This document shows, piece after piece, positions 29,878-37,195 of a DNA stretch of 38,090 bases. How positions within the stretch are numbered: the first letter of the stretch is position 1; the number at the start of each line of letters is the position of its first letter. A program made the position numbers and the translations under genes. Under the pieces are notes generated by a model that had not been told where the DNA came from, made no database searches, and saw only the letters and a list, made by a program, of their open reading frames with translations. Origin of the DNA: Lachnospiraceae bacterium UBA1778 (GTDB taxonomy: Bacteria; Bacillota; Clostridia; Lachnospirales; Lachnospiraceae); the NCBI GenBank assembly GCA_002315255.1, contig DCGM01000007.1, positions 7,179 through 45,268 on the forward strand, given 5' to 3'.

Positions 29878-30303
29878 TTACAGGTTCAGACCCTGAAGGT
29901 CCAGGCTCAATTCATCCGGATTGATCGTCTCGCAGTTCGCTTCCCAAGCGGAAAGATCCCAGATTTCGAGGTGATCATTGACGCCGACCACTTTGACTTC
30001 TTTTTCGAGGCCGGCATATTTCCGGAATTCCTGCGGAATCAGGATTCTGCCCTGTCCGTCAAGTTCTGCATCAGAAGAATTGCTGTAGAAGAACCGGCGT
30101 AACTTGGTCGCGACCGGTGAGGAAAGCTTCGGCAGGGTTTCCAGCGTATTGACGAACTCGTTCCACTTTTCCTGCGGATACAGGTTGATGCAGTGCTCGA
30201 GGTTCAATGACATGACAAAACGCTCGCCCAGCTCGCTCCGGAAACGGGCAGGGATCATCAGACGGAACTTGCTGTCAAGCGAATGGGTTTCTTTTCCTTT
30301 CAT
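29878..30303 (-). CDS. mraZ: Transcriptional regulator MraZ
   Basis: A 141-residue MraZ with two AbrB-like (SpoVT/MraZ) swapped-hairpin domains: HSLDSKFRLMIPARFR (about 6-21) and LDGQGRILIPQEFRKYAGL (about 76-94). It forms rings, binds repeats upstream of its own gene and tunes the division cluster. I chose ATG 30303, preceded by AAGGAGG with a 5-nt spacer; a GTG 11 codons upstream has no such site. TGG-type repeats and a promoter lie upstream. Confidence 0.95.
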   Translation of the reverse strand: MKGKETHSLDSKFRLMIPARFRSELGERFVMSLNLEHCINLYPQEKWNEFVNTLETLPKLSSPVATKLRRFFYSNSSDAELDGQGRILIPQEFRKYAGLEKEVKVVGVNDHLEIWDLSAWEANCETINPDELSLDLQGLNL

Positions 30304-30331
30304 CCTTGCCTCCTTTCCGGTCAGAAGTTCT

Positions 30332-30346
30332 CCCACTTCTTACCAC
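30332..30346 (-). promoter_or_regulatory. MraZ-binding-type repeats next to mraZ
   Basis: On the minus strand TGTGGTAAGAAGTGGG: two GTGG/GTGGG half-sites 10 bp apart, between the promoter and the start of mraZ. Tandem TGGG-type repeats spaced by one helical turn are the known MraZ recognition pattern. Confidence 0.6.
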
Positions 30347-30364
30347 ATTTTCTTTACAAGCCCT

Positions 30365-30393
30365 ATTATAAGCACATATTTCGCAAAACGCAA
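30365..30393 (-). promoter_or_regulatory. Promoter for the mraZ division cluster
   Basis: On the minus strand -35 TTGCGT (30388-30393) and -10 TATAAT (30365-30370) with a 17-bp spacer, reading leftwards into mraZ. MraZ-type repeats flank it on both sides. Confidence 0.65.
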
Positions 30394-30480
30394 GTGGCAA
30401 AATGTGAGAATTTTGTTATATTTTTGTGAAGTGGTAGAAAGTGGGGAGTTTTATCGCCACAGTGGCAGAAAATGGCGGGA
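30394..30480 (+). promoter_or_regulatory. Array of MraZ-like GTGG repeats on the plus strand
   Basis: Three pairs of half-sites with 10-bp period: GTGGCAAAAT-GTGAGAA (30394), GTGGTAGAAA-GTGGGGAG (30431) and GTGGCAGAAA-ATGGCGGG (30462). They lie upstream of the mraZ promoter and in the opposite orientation to the pair beside mraZ. Confidence 0.5.
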
Positions 30481-30571
30481 TCAGCTCTCCTGTCCGGCCG
30501 GTTTCGGCATTATTGCTATAAATAAATAGGAAACAATCCCGGATTTCAGTTTCATTTCAGGAGGAAACTTC

Positions 30572-30600
30572 TTGTATTTCAGCGCTGCTTATGGTACTAT
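30572..30600 (+). promoter_or_regulatory. Promoter for ychF
   Basis: -35 TTGTAT (30572-30577) and -10 TACTAT (30595-30600) with a 17-bp spacer, 67 bp before the ychF start. Confidence 0.55.
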
Positions 30601-30667
30601 ATATGGGATTATGGAGCAGTTTGTACTTTTGTTCCGGATCAGAAAAGATAAAGAGAACGGATGACTT

Positions 30668-31765
30668 ATGAAATTAGGTATTATCGGACTTCCGAATGTC
30701 GGGAAAAGCACATTGTTCAACTCTCTTACGAAAGCGGGCGCAGAATCGGCGAACTACCCGTTCTGCACGATTGACCCGAATGTCGGCGTCGTTCCTGTCC
30801 CGGATCCGCGGTTAAAGCTTCTGTCGGATTTCTATAATTCAAAGAAGATTACGCCGGCTGTCGTCGAATTTGTCGACATCGCCGGTCTCGTAAAGGGCGC
30901 GTCGAAGGGCGAAGGTCTGGGAAACCAGTTCCTCGCGAACATCCGTGAAGTCGATGCGATCGTCCATGTAGTCCGCTGCTTCGAGGATTCAAACGTCGTC
31001 CATGTGGACGGTTCGGTCGATCCGATCCGTGACATTGAAACGATCAACCTCGAACTGATCTTTTCGGATATCGAAGTGCTGGACAAGCGCATCGGAAAGA
31101 CTTCGAAGATGGCGATGAACGATAAGGACGCCCGCAAGGAATATGAAGCGATGCAGGCGTTAAAGGCGCTGTTGGAATCGGAGCAGCCGGCGAAGGCTTA
31201 TCAGCCGAAGGATGACGATGAGGCGGCATTTGTCCGTTCCTTAAATCTTCTGACCTCGAAGCCGGTCATCTTCGCCGCCAATGTTTCGGAAGACGATCTC
31301 GCAGATGACGGCGCTTCCAATGAATATGTAAAAGAAGTCCGCGATTATGCGGCGAAAAACGGTTCCGAAGTCTTCGTCATCTGTGCAAAGATTGAAGAAG
31401 AGATCGCGCAGCTCGATGATGAGGAAAAGATGATGTTCTTAGAGGACCTCGGTCTCTCCTCTTCCGGTCTCGATAAGCTCATTAAGGCGAGCTACTCGAT
31501 CCTGGGACTTTTAAGCTATCTCACGGCGGGCGAAAAAGAGACGCGTGCCTGGACGATCACGAAGGGAATGAAGGCGCCGCAGGCGGCCGGAAAAATCCAC
31601 TCCGATTTCGAGCGCGGCTTTATCAAAGCAGAAGTCGTCAATTATCAGGAGCTTTTGAACAGCGGCTCGTATACGGCGGCGAAGGAAAAGGGCCTGGTGC
31701 GCATTGAAGGTAAAGAATATGTTATGCAGGACGGCGACGTCGTGCTGTTCCGGTTTAACGTGTAA
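30668..31765 (+). CDS. ychF: Redox-regulated ATPase YchF (OLA1 family)
   Basis: A 365-residue Obg-like P-loop NTPase of normal length. G1 GLPNVGKST (7-15), SANYPFCTIDPNVG (28-41), DIAGLVKGASKGEGLGNQFL (about 69-88), a central coiled coil and the C-terminal TGS-like domain ending DGDVVLFRFNV. It binds ATP rather than GTP, associates with the ribosome and affects stress responses. The ribosome site is weak (AGAGAACGGA). It heads the rightward series ychF, DUF1292, vanW, vanW. The last codons and TAA are duplicated in tandem. Confidence 0.96.
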   Translation: MKLGIIGLPNVGKSTLFNSLTKAGAESANYPFCTIDPNVGVVPVPDPRLKLLSDFYNSKKITPAVVEFVDIAGLVKGASKGEGLGNQFLANIREVDAIVHVVRCFEDSNVVHVDGSVDPIRDIETINLELIFSDIEVLDKRIGKTSKMAMNDKDARKEYEAMQALKALLESEQPAKAYQPKDDDEAAFVRSLNLLTSKPVIFAANVSEDDLADDGASNEYVKEVRDYAAKNGSEVFVICAKIEEEIAQLDDEEKMMFLEDLGLSSSGLDKLIKASYSILGLLSYLTAGEKETRAWTITKGMKAPQAAGKIHSDFERGFIKAEVVNYQELLNSGSYTAAKEKGLVRIEGKEYVMQDGDVVLFRFNV

Positions 31766-31796
31766 TGTTTCTGTTCCGGTTTAACGTGTAATTTTT
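31745..31796. repeat. 26-bp tandem duplication across the ychF stop codon
   Basis: Units at 31745-31770 and 31771-31796 start CTGTTCCGGTTTAACGTGTA and differ at one base. The first holds the end of ychF with TAA (31763-31765). The second repeats the same FRFNV codons and stop, out of frame and noncoding. Confidence 0.95.
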
Positions 31797-31816
31797 AGTA
31801 CAGAGAGGAATTTAAA

Positions 31817-32143
31817 ATGACTGATAACCAGAATCCGGTTTTTGATGAAGAGGAAGAAGTAACCGTCACGCTGGAACTTGATGACGGCGAACTCGAATGC
31901 CAGGTTGTTACGGTGTTTTCCGCCGGCGGACGCGATTATATCGCGCTTCTCCCGCTGGACGGTCCGGAAAAAGACACGGGCAGCGTCTATCTCTATCGCT
32001 ATGTGCAGCAGGGCGACGACGAGCCGGAGCTTGAAAATATCGACGACGATGCAGAATATGAGCTCGCATCGGACGCATTCGACGAGTATCTCGATTCTGC
32101 AGAATTTGACGAGCTTGTTGAGGAAGATGAGGAGGAGAATTAA
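31817..32143 (+). CDS. DUF1292-family acidic protein
   Basis: A 108-residue, strongly acidic cytoplasmic protein. The core EEVTVTLELDDGELECQVVTVF...GRDYIALLPLD (about 13-55) and VYLYRYVQ match DUF1292 (Pfam PF06949), common in Firmicutes near ruvX and ireB. The C-terminal half is almost only Asp/Glu. Function is not established. Here it sits between ychF and a VanW-domain gene. AGAGAGGA precedes the ATG with a 7-nt spacer. The stop lies 4 bp before the next start, so the two are probably coupled. Confidence 0.85.
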   Translation: MTDNQNPVFDEEEEVTVTLELDDGELECQVVTVFSAGGRDYIALLPLDGPEKDTGSVYLYRYVQQGDDEPELENIDDDAEYELASDAFDEYLDSAEFDELVEEDEEEN

Positions 32144-32147
32144 GAGG

Positions 32148-34067
32148 ATGCGGATGAGAAGATTTACTGCTCTTCTTATAATTTTATTGCTGGCAGCGCT
32201 TATCGCGACGCCGGTCGTTTTGGCAGACAAGACCCAGGAAAACTCTTCCTTAAATGTACGGGAGAACACCCTGGTCAATGACCTCTGGTTCGGTGACTGC
32301 CTGCTCGCCGGCATGGACGTGGCAGAAGCTAAAGAGGCTGTCCTCGTTCCGCTTCGGAATATGATGACGGCCACATACCGCATTGAAGCTCCGTCTGATC
32401 CGACAGAATACTTTGAGGCTACGGCCGCTTCTCTCGGTCTTTACTATGATGAAACTGCGGTGAAAACCGCTTTAAATGCCGGAATGCAGAAGGGGACGCT
32501 CCTCTCCCGCTATAAGAAAGCGAAGGATTATCAGAAGAATCCGGTGACGCTCGATGCGAAGATCAGTTATGACCGGAGCCGGATTGAAACGCTGCTTGCG
32601 CCTTATGCGGAGGAATGGGAACAGCTTCCGAAGGACGTCGAGATTTCGACGCGCCGGTCAGATGACTATTCGGTTCAGATCATCTCTCACAGCCAGGACG
32701 GCACTGCCTATGACTTTACGAAGGGCATTGACCGGCTGATCGAGGATATCGAAAACGGGCGGATTCTTTCGGGAGAGCTTTACGAGATTGAAGTGGAAGA
32801 AACCGTCGCCAAGCCGGGACTTTCGGATGAGGATGTAAAGGATTTCACGATTATCGGCTCTTTCACGACAGCTTACGGAAAACCGGATGAGGACGATGAG
32901 ATCCGCATGAACCGTCAGGAAAACCTTCTTATGAGCACCGGCTATTCGAACGGCAAGTATTTCGCGCCGGGCGAGGAAATTGAGATATTCCGTGATTTAT
33001 ACGGCGATATCACGAAGGAGCGCGGCTATAAAAAGGCCGGCGCCTATTCGGAGGGCAGCCACGTTTTAAATATCGGCGGCGGCATCTGTCAGGCGACGAC
33101 TACCCTTTACAATGCCTGCCTCTTCGCGGAACTGGAAATCGTGGAGCGCCATCACCACTCAATGCTCGTCACCTATGTCGAAGCTTCCCGTGATGCGATG
33201 GTCAACTGGGACGAATACCAGAATAAAGCAGAATATGTCTTCCGCTTTAAGAACAATACGCCGGGTTATATCTGGATTGAAGCGTATCTGACCTATCCGA
33301 AGACCGGCGAAGATAATTACATTACCTTTAATATCCTCGGTATCGAGGAGCATTCTCCAGACCGCGTCGTCGAGTATGAGACGGTCATTAAGACCTGGAC
33401 TGCTCCAAAGATCACCGTGAAAACGATGGATATGGTCAGCCTGGAAGAACTGAATGGAACTTCAGACGAGACAGATCCGGGCGAAGAAACAGAGCCCGCG
33501 GATAAAGAAACCGGTTCAGAGGATGATGAGGATGAGGAAGGACCCGACCTGTCACGCCTCTATCCGATCGGCTGGTCTTCATTTATGAAAGCTTCGCTTG
33601 AAAGTGACAATGGTCCGACGGCCGGCATCGTTTCCGAGCTCTATAAAGTAGTGACTGAAAACGGCGTCACTTCGAAACCGGAACGCCTCGAAATCTACAG
33701 CCGCTACGGCACAGACCGCTATTCGGCACAGAATGCGACCTACTACTGTTCGAAGGATATCACCCTCGTCGCAGAAGAAGGTGAATCCTATGCGTACGGC
33801 TATGTTAAAGTTAACAGCCAGTTCCTGAACGGCATTACATTGGAAGAGAATCCGTCCACCTGGACTCCGGAGGAGCGCGAAGCGTTCAATGAGGAGATGG
33901 CGGAACTGATGGAACCGCTCGGCTATACTTGGCCGGATGAAGGCAGCGGCATCACCGTCTTCGGATATGATTCGTTTGCCGAAAAGTACCGTTATATCAC
34001 ATTAGTTTACCCGGATGCTCCTGCAGAGCCTGATCCGGAGGAGGAAACGGCTGCAGAAACCGAATAA
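32148..34067 (+). CDS. Exported VanW-domain protein, first copy
   Basis: A 639-residue exported protein. A signal peptide or anchor lies at about 5-26 (LLIILLLAALIATPVVLA). A putative peptidoglycan-binding domain (PG_binding_4-like, about 45-200) precedes the VanW domain (Pfam PF04294; about 230-400, core GGGICQATTTLYNACL near 305-325, with HHHSM). A Glu/Asp-rich linker and a C-terminal beta domain follow. VanW occurs as an accessory protein of some vanB-type glycopeptide resistance clusters, but its activity is unknown and no vanH/vanA/vanX genes are here. A cell-wall role outside the membrane is likely. I chose ATG 32148, 10 nt after GGAGGAG; ATG 32154 is an alternative. Confidence 0.85.
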   Translation: MRMRRFTALLIILLLAALIATPVVLADKTQENSSLNVRENTLVNDLWFGDCLLAGMDVAEAKEAVLVPLRNMMTATYRIEAPSDPTEYFEATAASLGLYYDETAVKTALNAGMQKGTLLSRYKKAKDYQKNPVTLDAKISYDRSRIETLLAPYAEEWEQLPKDVEISTRRSDDYSVQIISHSQDGTAYDFTKGIDRLIEDIENGRILSGELYEIEVEETVAKPGLSDEDVKDFTIIGSFTTAYGKPDEDDEIRMNRQENLLMSTGYSNGKYFAPGEEIEIFRDLYGDITKERGYKKAGAYSEGSHVLNIGGGICQATTTLYNACLFAELEIVERHHHSMLVTYVEASRDAMVNWDEYQNKAEYVFRFKNNTPGYIWIEAYLTYPKTGEDNYITFNILGIEEHSPDRVVEYETVIKTWTAPKITVKTMDMVSLEELNGTSDETDPGEETEPADKETGSEDDEDEEGPDLSRLYPIGWSSFMKASLESDNGPTAGIVSELYKVVTENGVTSKPERLEIYSRYGTDRYSAQNATYYCSKDITLVAEEGESYAYGYVKVNSQFLNGITLEENPSTWTPEEREAFNEEMAELMEPLGYTWPDEGSGITVFGYDSFAEKYRYITLVYPDAPAEPDPEEETAAETE

Positions 34068-34096
34068 GTTTTCCGATATTGGATTTCGTTTCAAGT

Positions 34097-34128
34097 TTTT
34101 CTTAATGTTTTGTTTTCTTAATGTTTTG
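34097..34128. repeat. 16-bp tandem duplication between the VanW-domain genes
   Basis: TTTTCTTAATGTTTTG occurs twice without gap (34097-34112 and 34113-34128), followed by TTTTTTTAGGAG. It lies 30 bp beyond the first vanW stop and immediately before the ribosome site of the second. Confidence 0.95.
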
Positions 34129-34146
34129 TTTTTTTAGGAGTTTGGC

Positions 34147-35889
34147 ATGATGAGAAAAAAAATCCGCTTACTTTTGATTCTGACTGCCGCGGTCTTCATT
34201 CTTTCGATGGCCGCGTTTGCCGACGGGGACGATGCCCCGAAGGCGGAAGGAAACGATGTCAGCGCGAAAGGCAGTTCCGAGGAAACATTGGTGATTGAAC
34301 CCGGAAGCCTGGTTTACGATTTCTATTTAAACGGCGAGACGATGATCGGTAAATCCAAAGAAGAGATTGCCGTTCTCCTCTACGGTCCGATTGAAAACAT
34401 TCTGAATATCCGTTATCGGATCCAGTCGCCGTCCAATCCGACCCTTTACGCGGTCGCAACTTCAGAAGAGCTTGGGATTACTTCCGCCGGCGGCGGGCTG
34501 GATGAAGCCTATGAAAAGGCTACAATTCCGGAGGGTTCTCTCCTCGCCCGCTATAAATACGCGAAAGACCTTCAGACCCATCCGATCGAATTGGAAAGCA
34601 AAGTGGAATATGAAGAGGACCGGATCCGCGCCTGGTTCGAAGGCGTGCTGGCCGGCTGGTCAGACGAACCGGTCAATGCGTCGGTAAGTTCCCTTTCCGG
34701 TGATCTCGTCATTACGCCGGGACAGAACGGCCATACGTATTCACTTGGCGACGGCATCTATTTCCTGTTCGAAGACCTCCGTAACTTATCCGTTCCGGAA
34801 GAAAGCTATTATTTTATCGAGGCTGAAGAAGAAACGATCGAGCCGGAGCTTACAACCCAGCAGGCTGAAGCCTACAGCATTATCGGTTCTTATACGACCT
34901 TTTATACAAAACCGGAGACTGAGGTCGCATTCAATCGTGAGCAGAACCTACGGACGAGCATCGAAAACATGAACGGCCATACCTTTGCGGACGGCGAGGA
35001 AATCTCCGCGCTCACCATGTACGGCCCGGTTGATTACGAGCACGGCTTCCGCGATGCCGGAACGATTGAGAACGGCACTCACGTGGACCGGATCGGCGGC
35101 GGCATCTGCCAGACCACCACGACGCTTTATAACGCATGCCTCTATGCCGAGCTGGAAATCGTCTTCCGCGATCACCACTCGATGCCGGTCACTTATGTCA
35201 CTCCTTCCCGGGATGCCATGGTCTATGCAGCCGGCAATCAGGATTTTAAAGCCCGGAACAACACCGGCAATCCGATCACGATTGAGTCCTTCATTGATAC
35301 GGAAAGATGCTGCATCACCGTAAACCTTCTCGGAATCGAAAATCATGATTCTGGCCATTCGGTTGATTATGAATCTGAAATACTTACGATGTCACTTCCG
35401 ACGATTGATTCGACGATTGACCCCGAAATGACGATCGGTTGGGGAGCAAACAAGATCGAAATGACCGCAAATGACGGTCCGACTCCGAATATGACTTCTC
35501 GTCTTTGGAAGCTTACCTATGAAAACGGCGAGCTTGTCAGCCGTGATCTTTTCAGCAAAGGAACGGACAAATATAAAGGTCAGGCATCCGCATTTGCACA
35601 CGCCGCCGATACGGTCCTCGAGTTCACCTTAGACGGCGAACTGAGCGATGGTTATATCATTGTCAATGCTTACTTTTTAAACGGCGTCTCGTTCTCGGAT
35701 AACCTCCAGAAATGGGAAGATGAAGACATCATCGCATTCAACGACGAGATGATTCAGCTGATTGAGGAATATAACCTGATAAACGGCACAGAGTATGTCT
35801 GGCCGGATGAAGGGCGCCATGTTACGGTCGACGGAAAAGATCTCGTGCCGCTTCCGACGCCGGAGGAGACACCCACTGATCCGGAATAA
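34147..35889 (+). CDS. Exported VanW-domain protein, second copy
   Basis: A 580-residue paralogue of the preceding protein, alignable along its length: signal peptide (about 6-25), PG_binding_4-like region (about 55-220), VanW domain (about 235-400, core GGGICQTTTTLYNACL near 317) and a C-terminal domain with the shared NDGPT motif. The acidic linker of the first copy is missing. A short Pro/Thr/Glu tail ends the protein. AGGAG with a 6-nt spacer supports the first of two adjacent ATGs. A tandem gene duplication followed by divergence is the simplest origin. It ends the rightward series at a strong terminator. Confidence 0.85.
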   Translation: MMRKKIRLLLILTAAVFILSMAAFADGDDAPKAEGNDVSAKGSSEETLVIEPGSLVYDFYLNGETMIGKSKEEIAVLLYGPIENILNIRYRIQSPSNPTLYAVATSEELGITSAGGGLDEAYEKATIPEGSLLARYKYAKDLQTHPIELESKVEYEEDRIRAWFEGVLAGWSDEPVNASVSSLSGDLVITPGQNGHTYSLGDGIYFLFEDLRNLSVPEESYYFIEAEEETIEPELTTQQAEAYSIIGSYTTFYTKPETEVAFNREQNLRTSIENMNGHTFADGEEISALTMYGPVDYEHGFRDAGTIENGTHVDRIGGGICQTTTTLYNACLYAELEIVFRDHHSMPVTYVTPSRDAMVYAAGNQDFKARNNTGNPITIESFIDTERCCITVNLLGIENHDSGHSVDYESEILTMSLPTIDSTIDPEMTIGWGANKIEMTANDGPTPNMTSRLWKLTYENGELVSRDLFSKGTDKYKGQASAFAHAADTVLEFTLDGELSDGYIIVNAYFLNGVSFSDNLQKWEDEDIIAFNDEMIQLIEEYNLINGTEYVWPDEGRHVTVDGKDLVPLPTPEETPTDPE

Positions 35890-35921
35890 CAGCCTAACGC
35901 TCCGGAATAGCAGCCTAACGA
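35880..35921. repeat. 21-bp tandem duplication across the stop of the second vanW gene
   Basis: Units at 35880-35900 and 35901-35921 begin TCCGGAATA and differ at two positions. The first contains the TAA stop (35887-35889), the second the corresponding TAG. The array lies directly before the terminator stem. Confidence 0.95.
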
Positions 35922-35927
35922 ATAATC

Positions 35928-35985
35928 AAAGCACCGGGGATTATGGTTTCGAATAGAACCATGATCCCCGGTGCTTTATTTATTG
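35928..35985. terminator. Strong bidirectional terminator
   Basis: A 21-bp stem with one G-T mismatch (35928-35948 with 35957-35977, core GCACCGGGGAT/ATCCCCGGTGC) and an 8-nt loop. TTTATTTATT follows on the plus strand and TTTGATTATT on the minus strand. It serves both the vanW series and the converging acyltransferase gene. Confidence 0.95.
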
Positions 35986-37122
35986 TTCTCTTGTTTTGAT
36001 TGGATATCGTTTTTTTACCGTGCGCAAGCCTTTTTTTATAAAGTAAACCGTTAGACTGACGGCAAACGAAACGGTAAAAACGACTATTATCCGGATTCCT
36101 AAAAACAGGATTTCCTGAAGAGCTGTGCTATCAAGCAACGTCGGACTATCGCTTCCGACGAATTCCGCCACGCGGTCCTGAAGACCTCTCCACTGAAGAA
36201 TAGCATAAAGCCCATAATGGACGAGGTAGATCGAATAGTTGAGGGAACCCAGAAAACAGATGGCGCTGCTGAATCTGTTCTCTTTTAGAGGTATCGCCAG
36301 TAGGACAATGATCATACAGACAGTAGCGACAAATGCGAAGCTGTTTTTCCAGTTTAAGAAAGAGGCTTCGCTGCCGGCTCCGATCAGTTGATATTCCATC
36401 AAAAAGCGAAGAATCTGAACCAGAATAAAAACGATTCCGGCGACTAGCGGAATCCGAAAATCCCTTTTGATCTTTTCCCGATTCTCATAGATCGTATATC
36501 CGGCAACCGCATAAACGGCCGGAATCAGGATAGGAAAAATACAACCGATATGAATCGGAAGCACCTCTATCGCCTGGATATCTTCTATTACCATCATGAG
36601 AAACGTAAAGGTTATCAAATATAGCCGATATTTAAGCGTTTTCGCATTCTCCTCCGTCCTATGAATTCCGGGACAAAGAAGCTTTAGGATGGGGAACAGC
36701 AGAAGCACCTGCGCATACACAAAGAGATACCAAAGATGGTCCGCCATAAAATCCCCGGCACTCCAGTTGAGAATGCAGGTGAAAAGCTCGACGATGTCTT
36801 CTTTCGTAATCTGAAAGCACTCGAAAAAGGATGCCTGGTGCATTATCCAGGGATAGAACAATTTAGAGAGCGCCATCACGATAAAGGCTGGAATAAAAAT
36901 CTTGACACCGGTTTTCTTTAAGAGTTTCCCAAAAGACTCGTTTTGAAACAGAAAGAAGCCCATCACGATAAAAAAGAAAGCTACTCCATCCGCAAAAACC
37001 AATCTCCATAACACTTTTGAAAAATCAGCGCTTCCGGAGGAAATCGTATTGACATGTAATCCTATTACGGATAAACAAGCCAATACACGGATCAAATCTA
37101 CATTTGCATCCCGCTTTTTCAT
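35980..37122 (-). CDS. Acyltransferase-3 family membrane protein
   Basis: A 380-residue polytopic membrane protein of the acyltransferase-3 family (Pfam PF01757). The N-terminal motif RDANVDLIRVLACLSVIGLH with the family's conserved Arg and His is followed by about ten hydrophobic segments. Members transfer acetyl, succinyl or similar groups to sugars of surface polysaccharides. The start ATG 37122 is preceded by GGGAG with a spacer of about 8 nt; the frame is open further upstream through the end of the glycosyltransferase gene, but that extension is a low-complexity Arg/Ser/Thr shadow. It follows the glycosyltransferase by 73 bp and probably decorates the same glycan. It is AT-richer than its neighbours. 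Confidence 0.85.
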   Translation of the reverse strand: MKKRDANVDLIRVLACLSVIGLHVNTISSGSADFSKVLWRLVFADGVAFFFIVMGFFLFQNESFGKLLKKTGVKIFIPAFIVMALSKLFYPWIMHQASFFECFQITKEDIVELFTCILNWSAGDFMADHLWYLFVYAQVLLLFPILKLLCPGIHRTEENAKTLKYRLYLITFTFLMMVIEDIQAIEVLPIHIGCIFPILIPAVYAVAGYTIYENREKIKRDFRIPLVAGIVFILVQILRFLMEYQLIGAGSEASFLNWKNSFAFVATVCMIIVLLAIPLKENRFSSAICFLGSLNYSIYLVHYGLYAILQWRGLQDRVAEFVGSDSPTLLDSTALQEILFLGIRIIVVFTVSFAVSLTVYFIKKGLRTVKKRYPIKTREQ

Positions 37123-37195
37123 TCTGCTTCTCCCTGTTTCCAATCTCGTCCACCCATACTTATGATGTTCGTTTTTTTCTCTTCCGCCCAAAAAC

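Larger units (their letters stand above)
30304..30667. other. Divergent intergenic region between mraZ and ychF
   Basis: This 364-bp gap has no gene. It carries the mraZ ribosome site, MraZ-type repeats on both strands (30332-30480), the mraZ promoter and, further right, a promoter for ychF. A GAGGAAAC stretch at 30561-30568 is not followed by a usable frame. Confidence 0.8.

Noticed and set aside
31781..32383. 200-codon minus-strand frame opposite the DUF1292 gene and start of vanW
   Set aside because: The plus-strand genes have motifs, ribosome sites and coupling; the antisense frame has none.
32148..35889. Vancomycin resistance locus
   Set aside because: Only VanW-domain proteins are present; no vanH, ligase, vanX, vanR or vanS genes are in the window.
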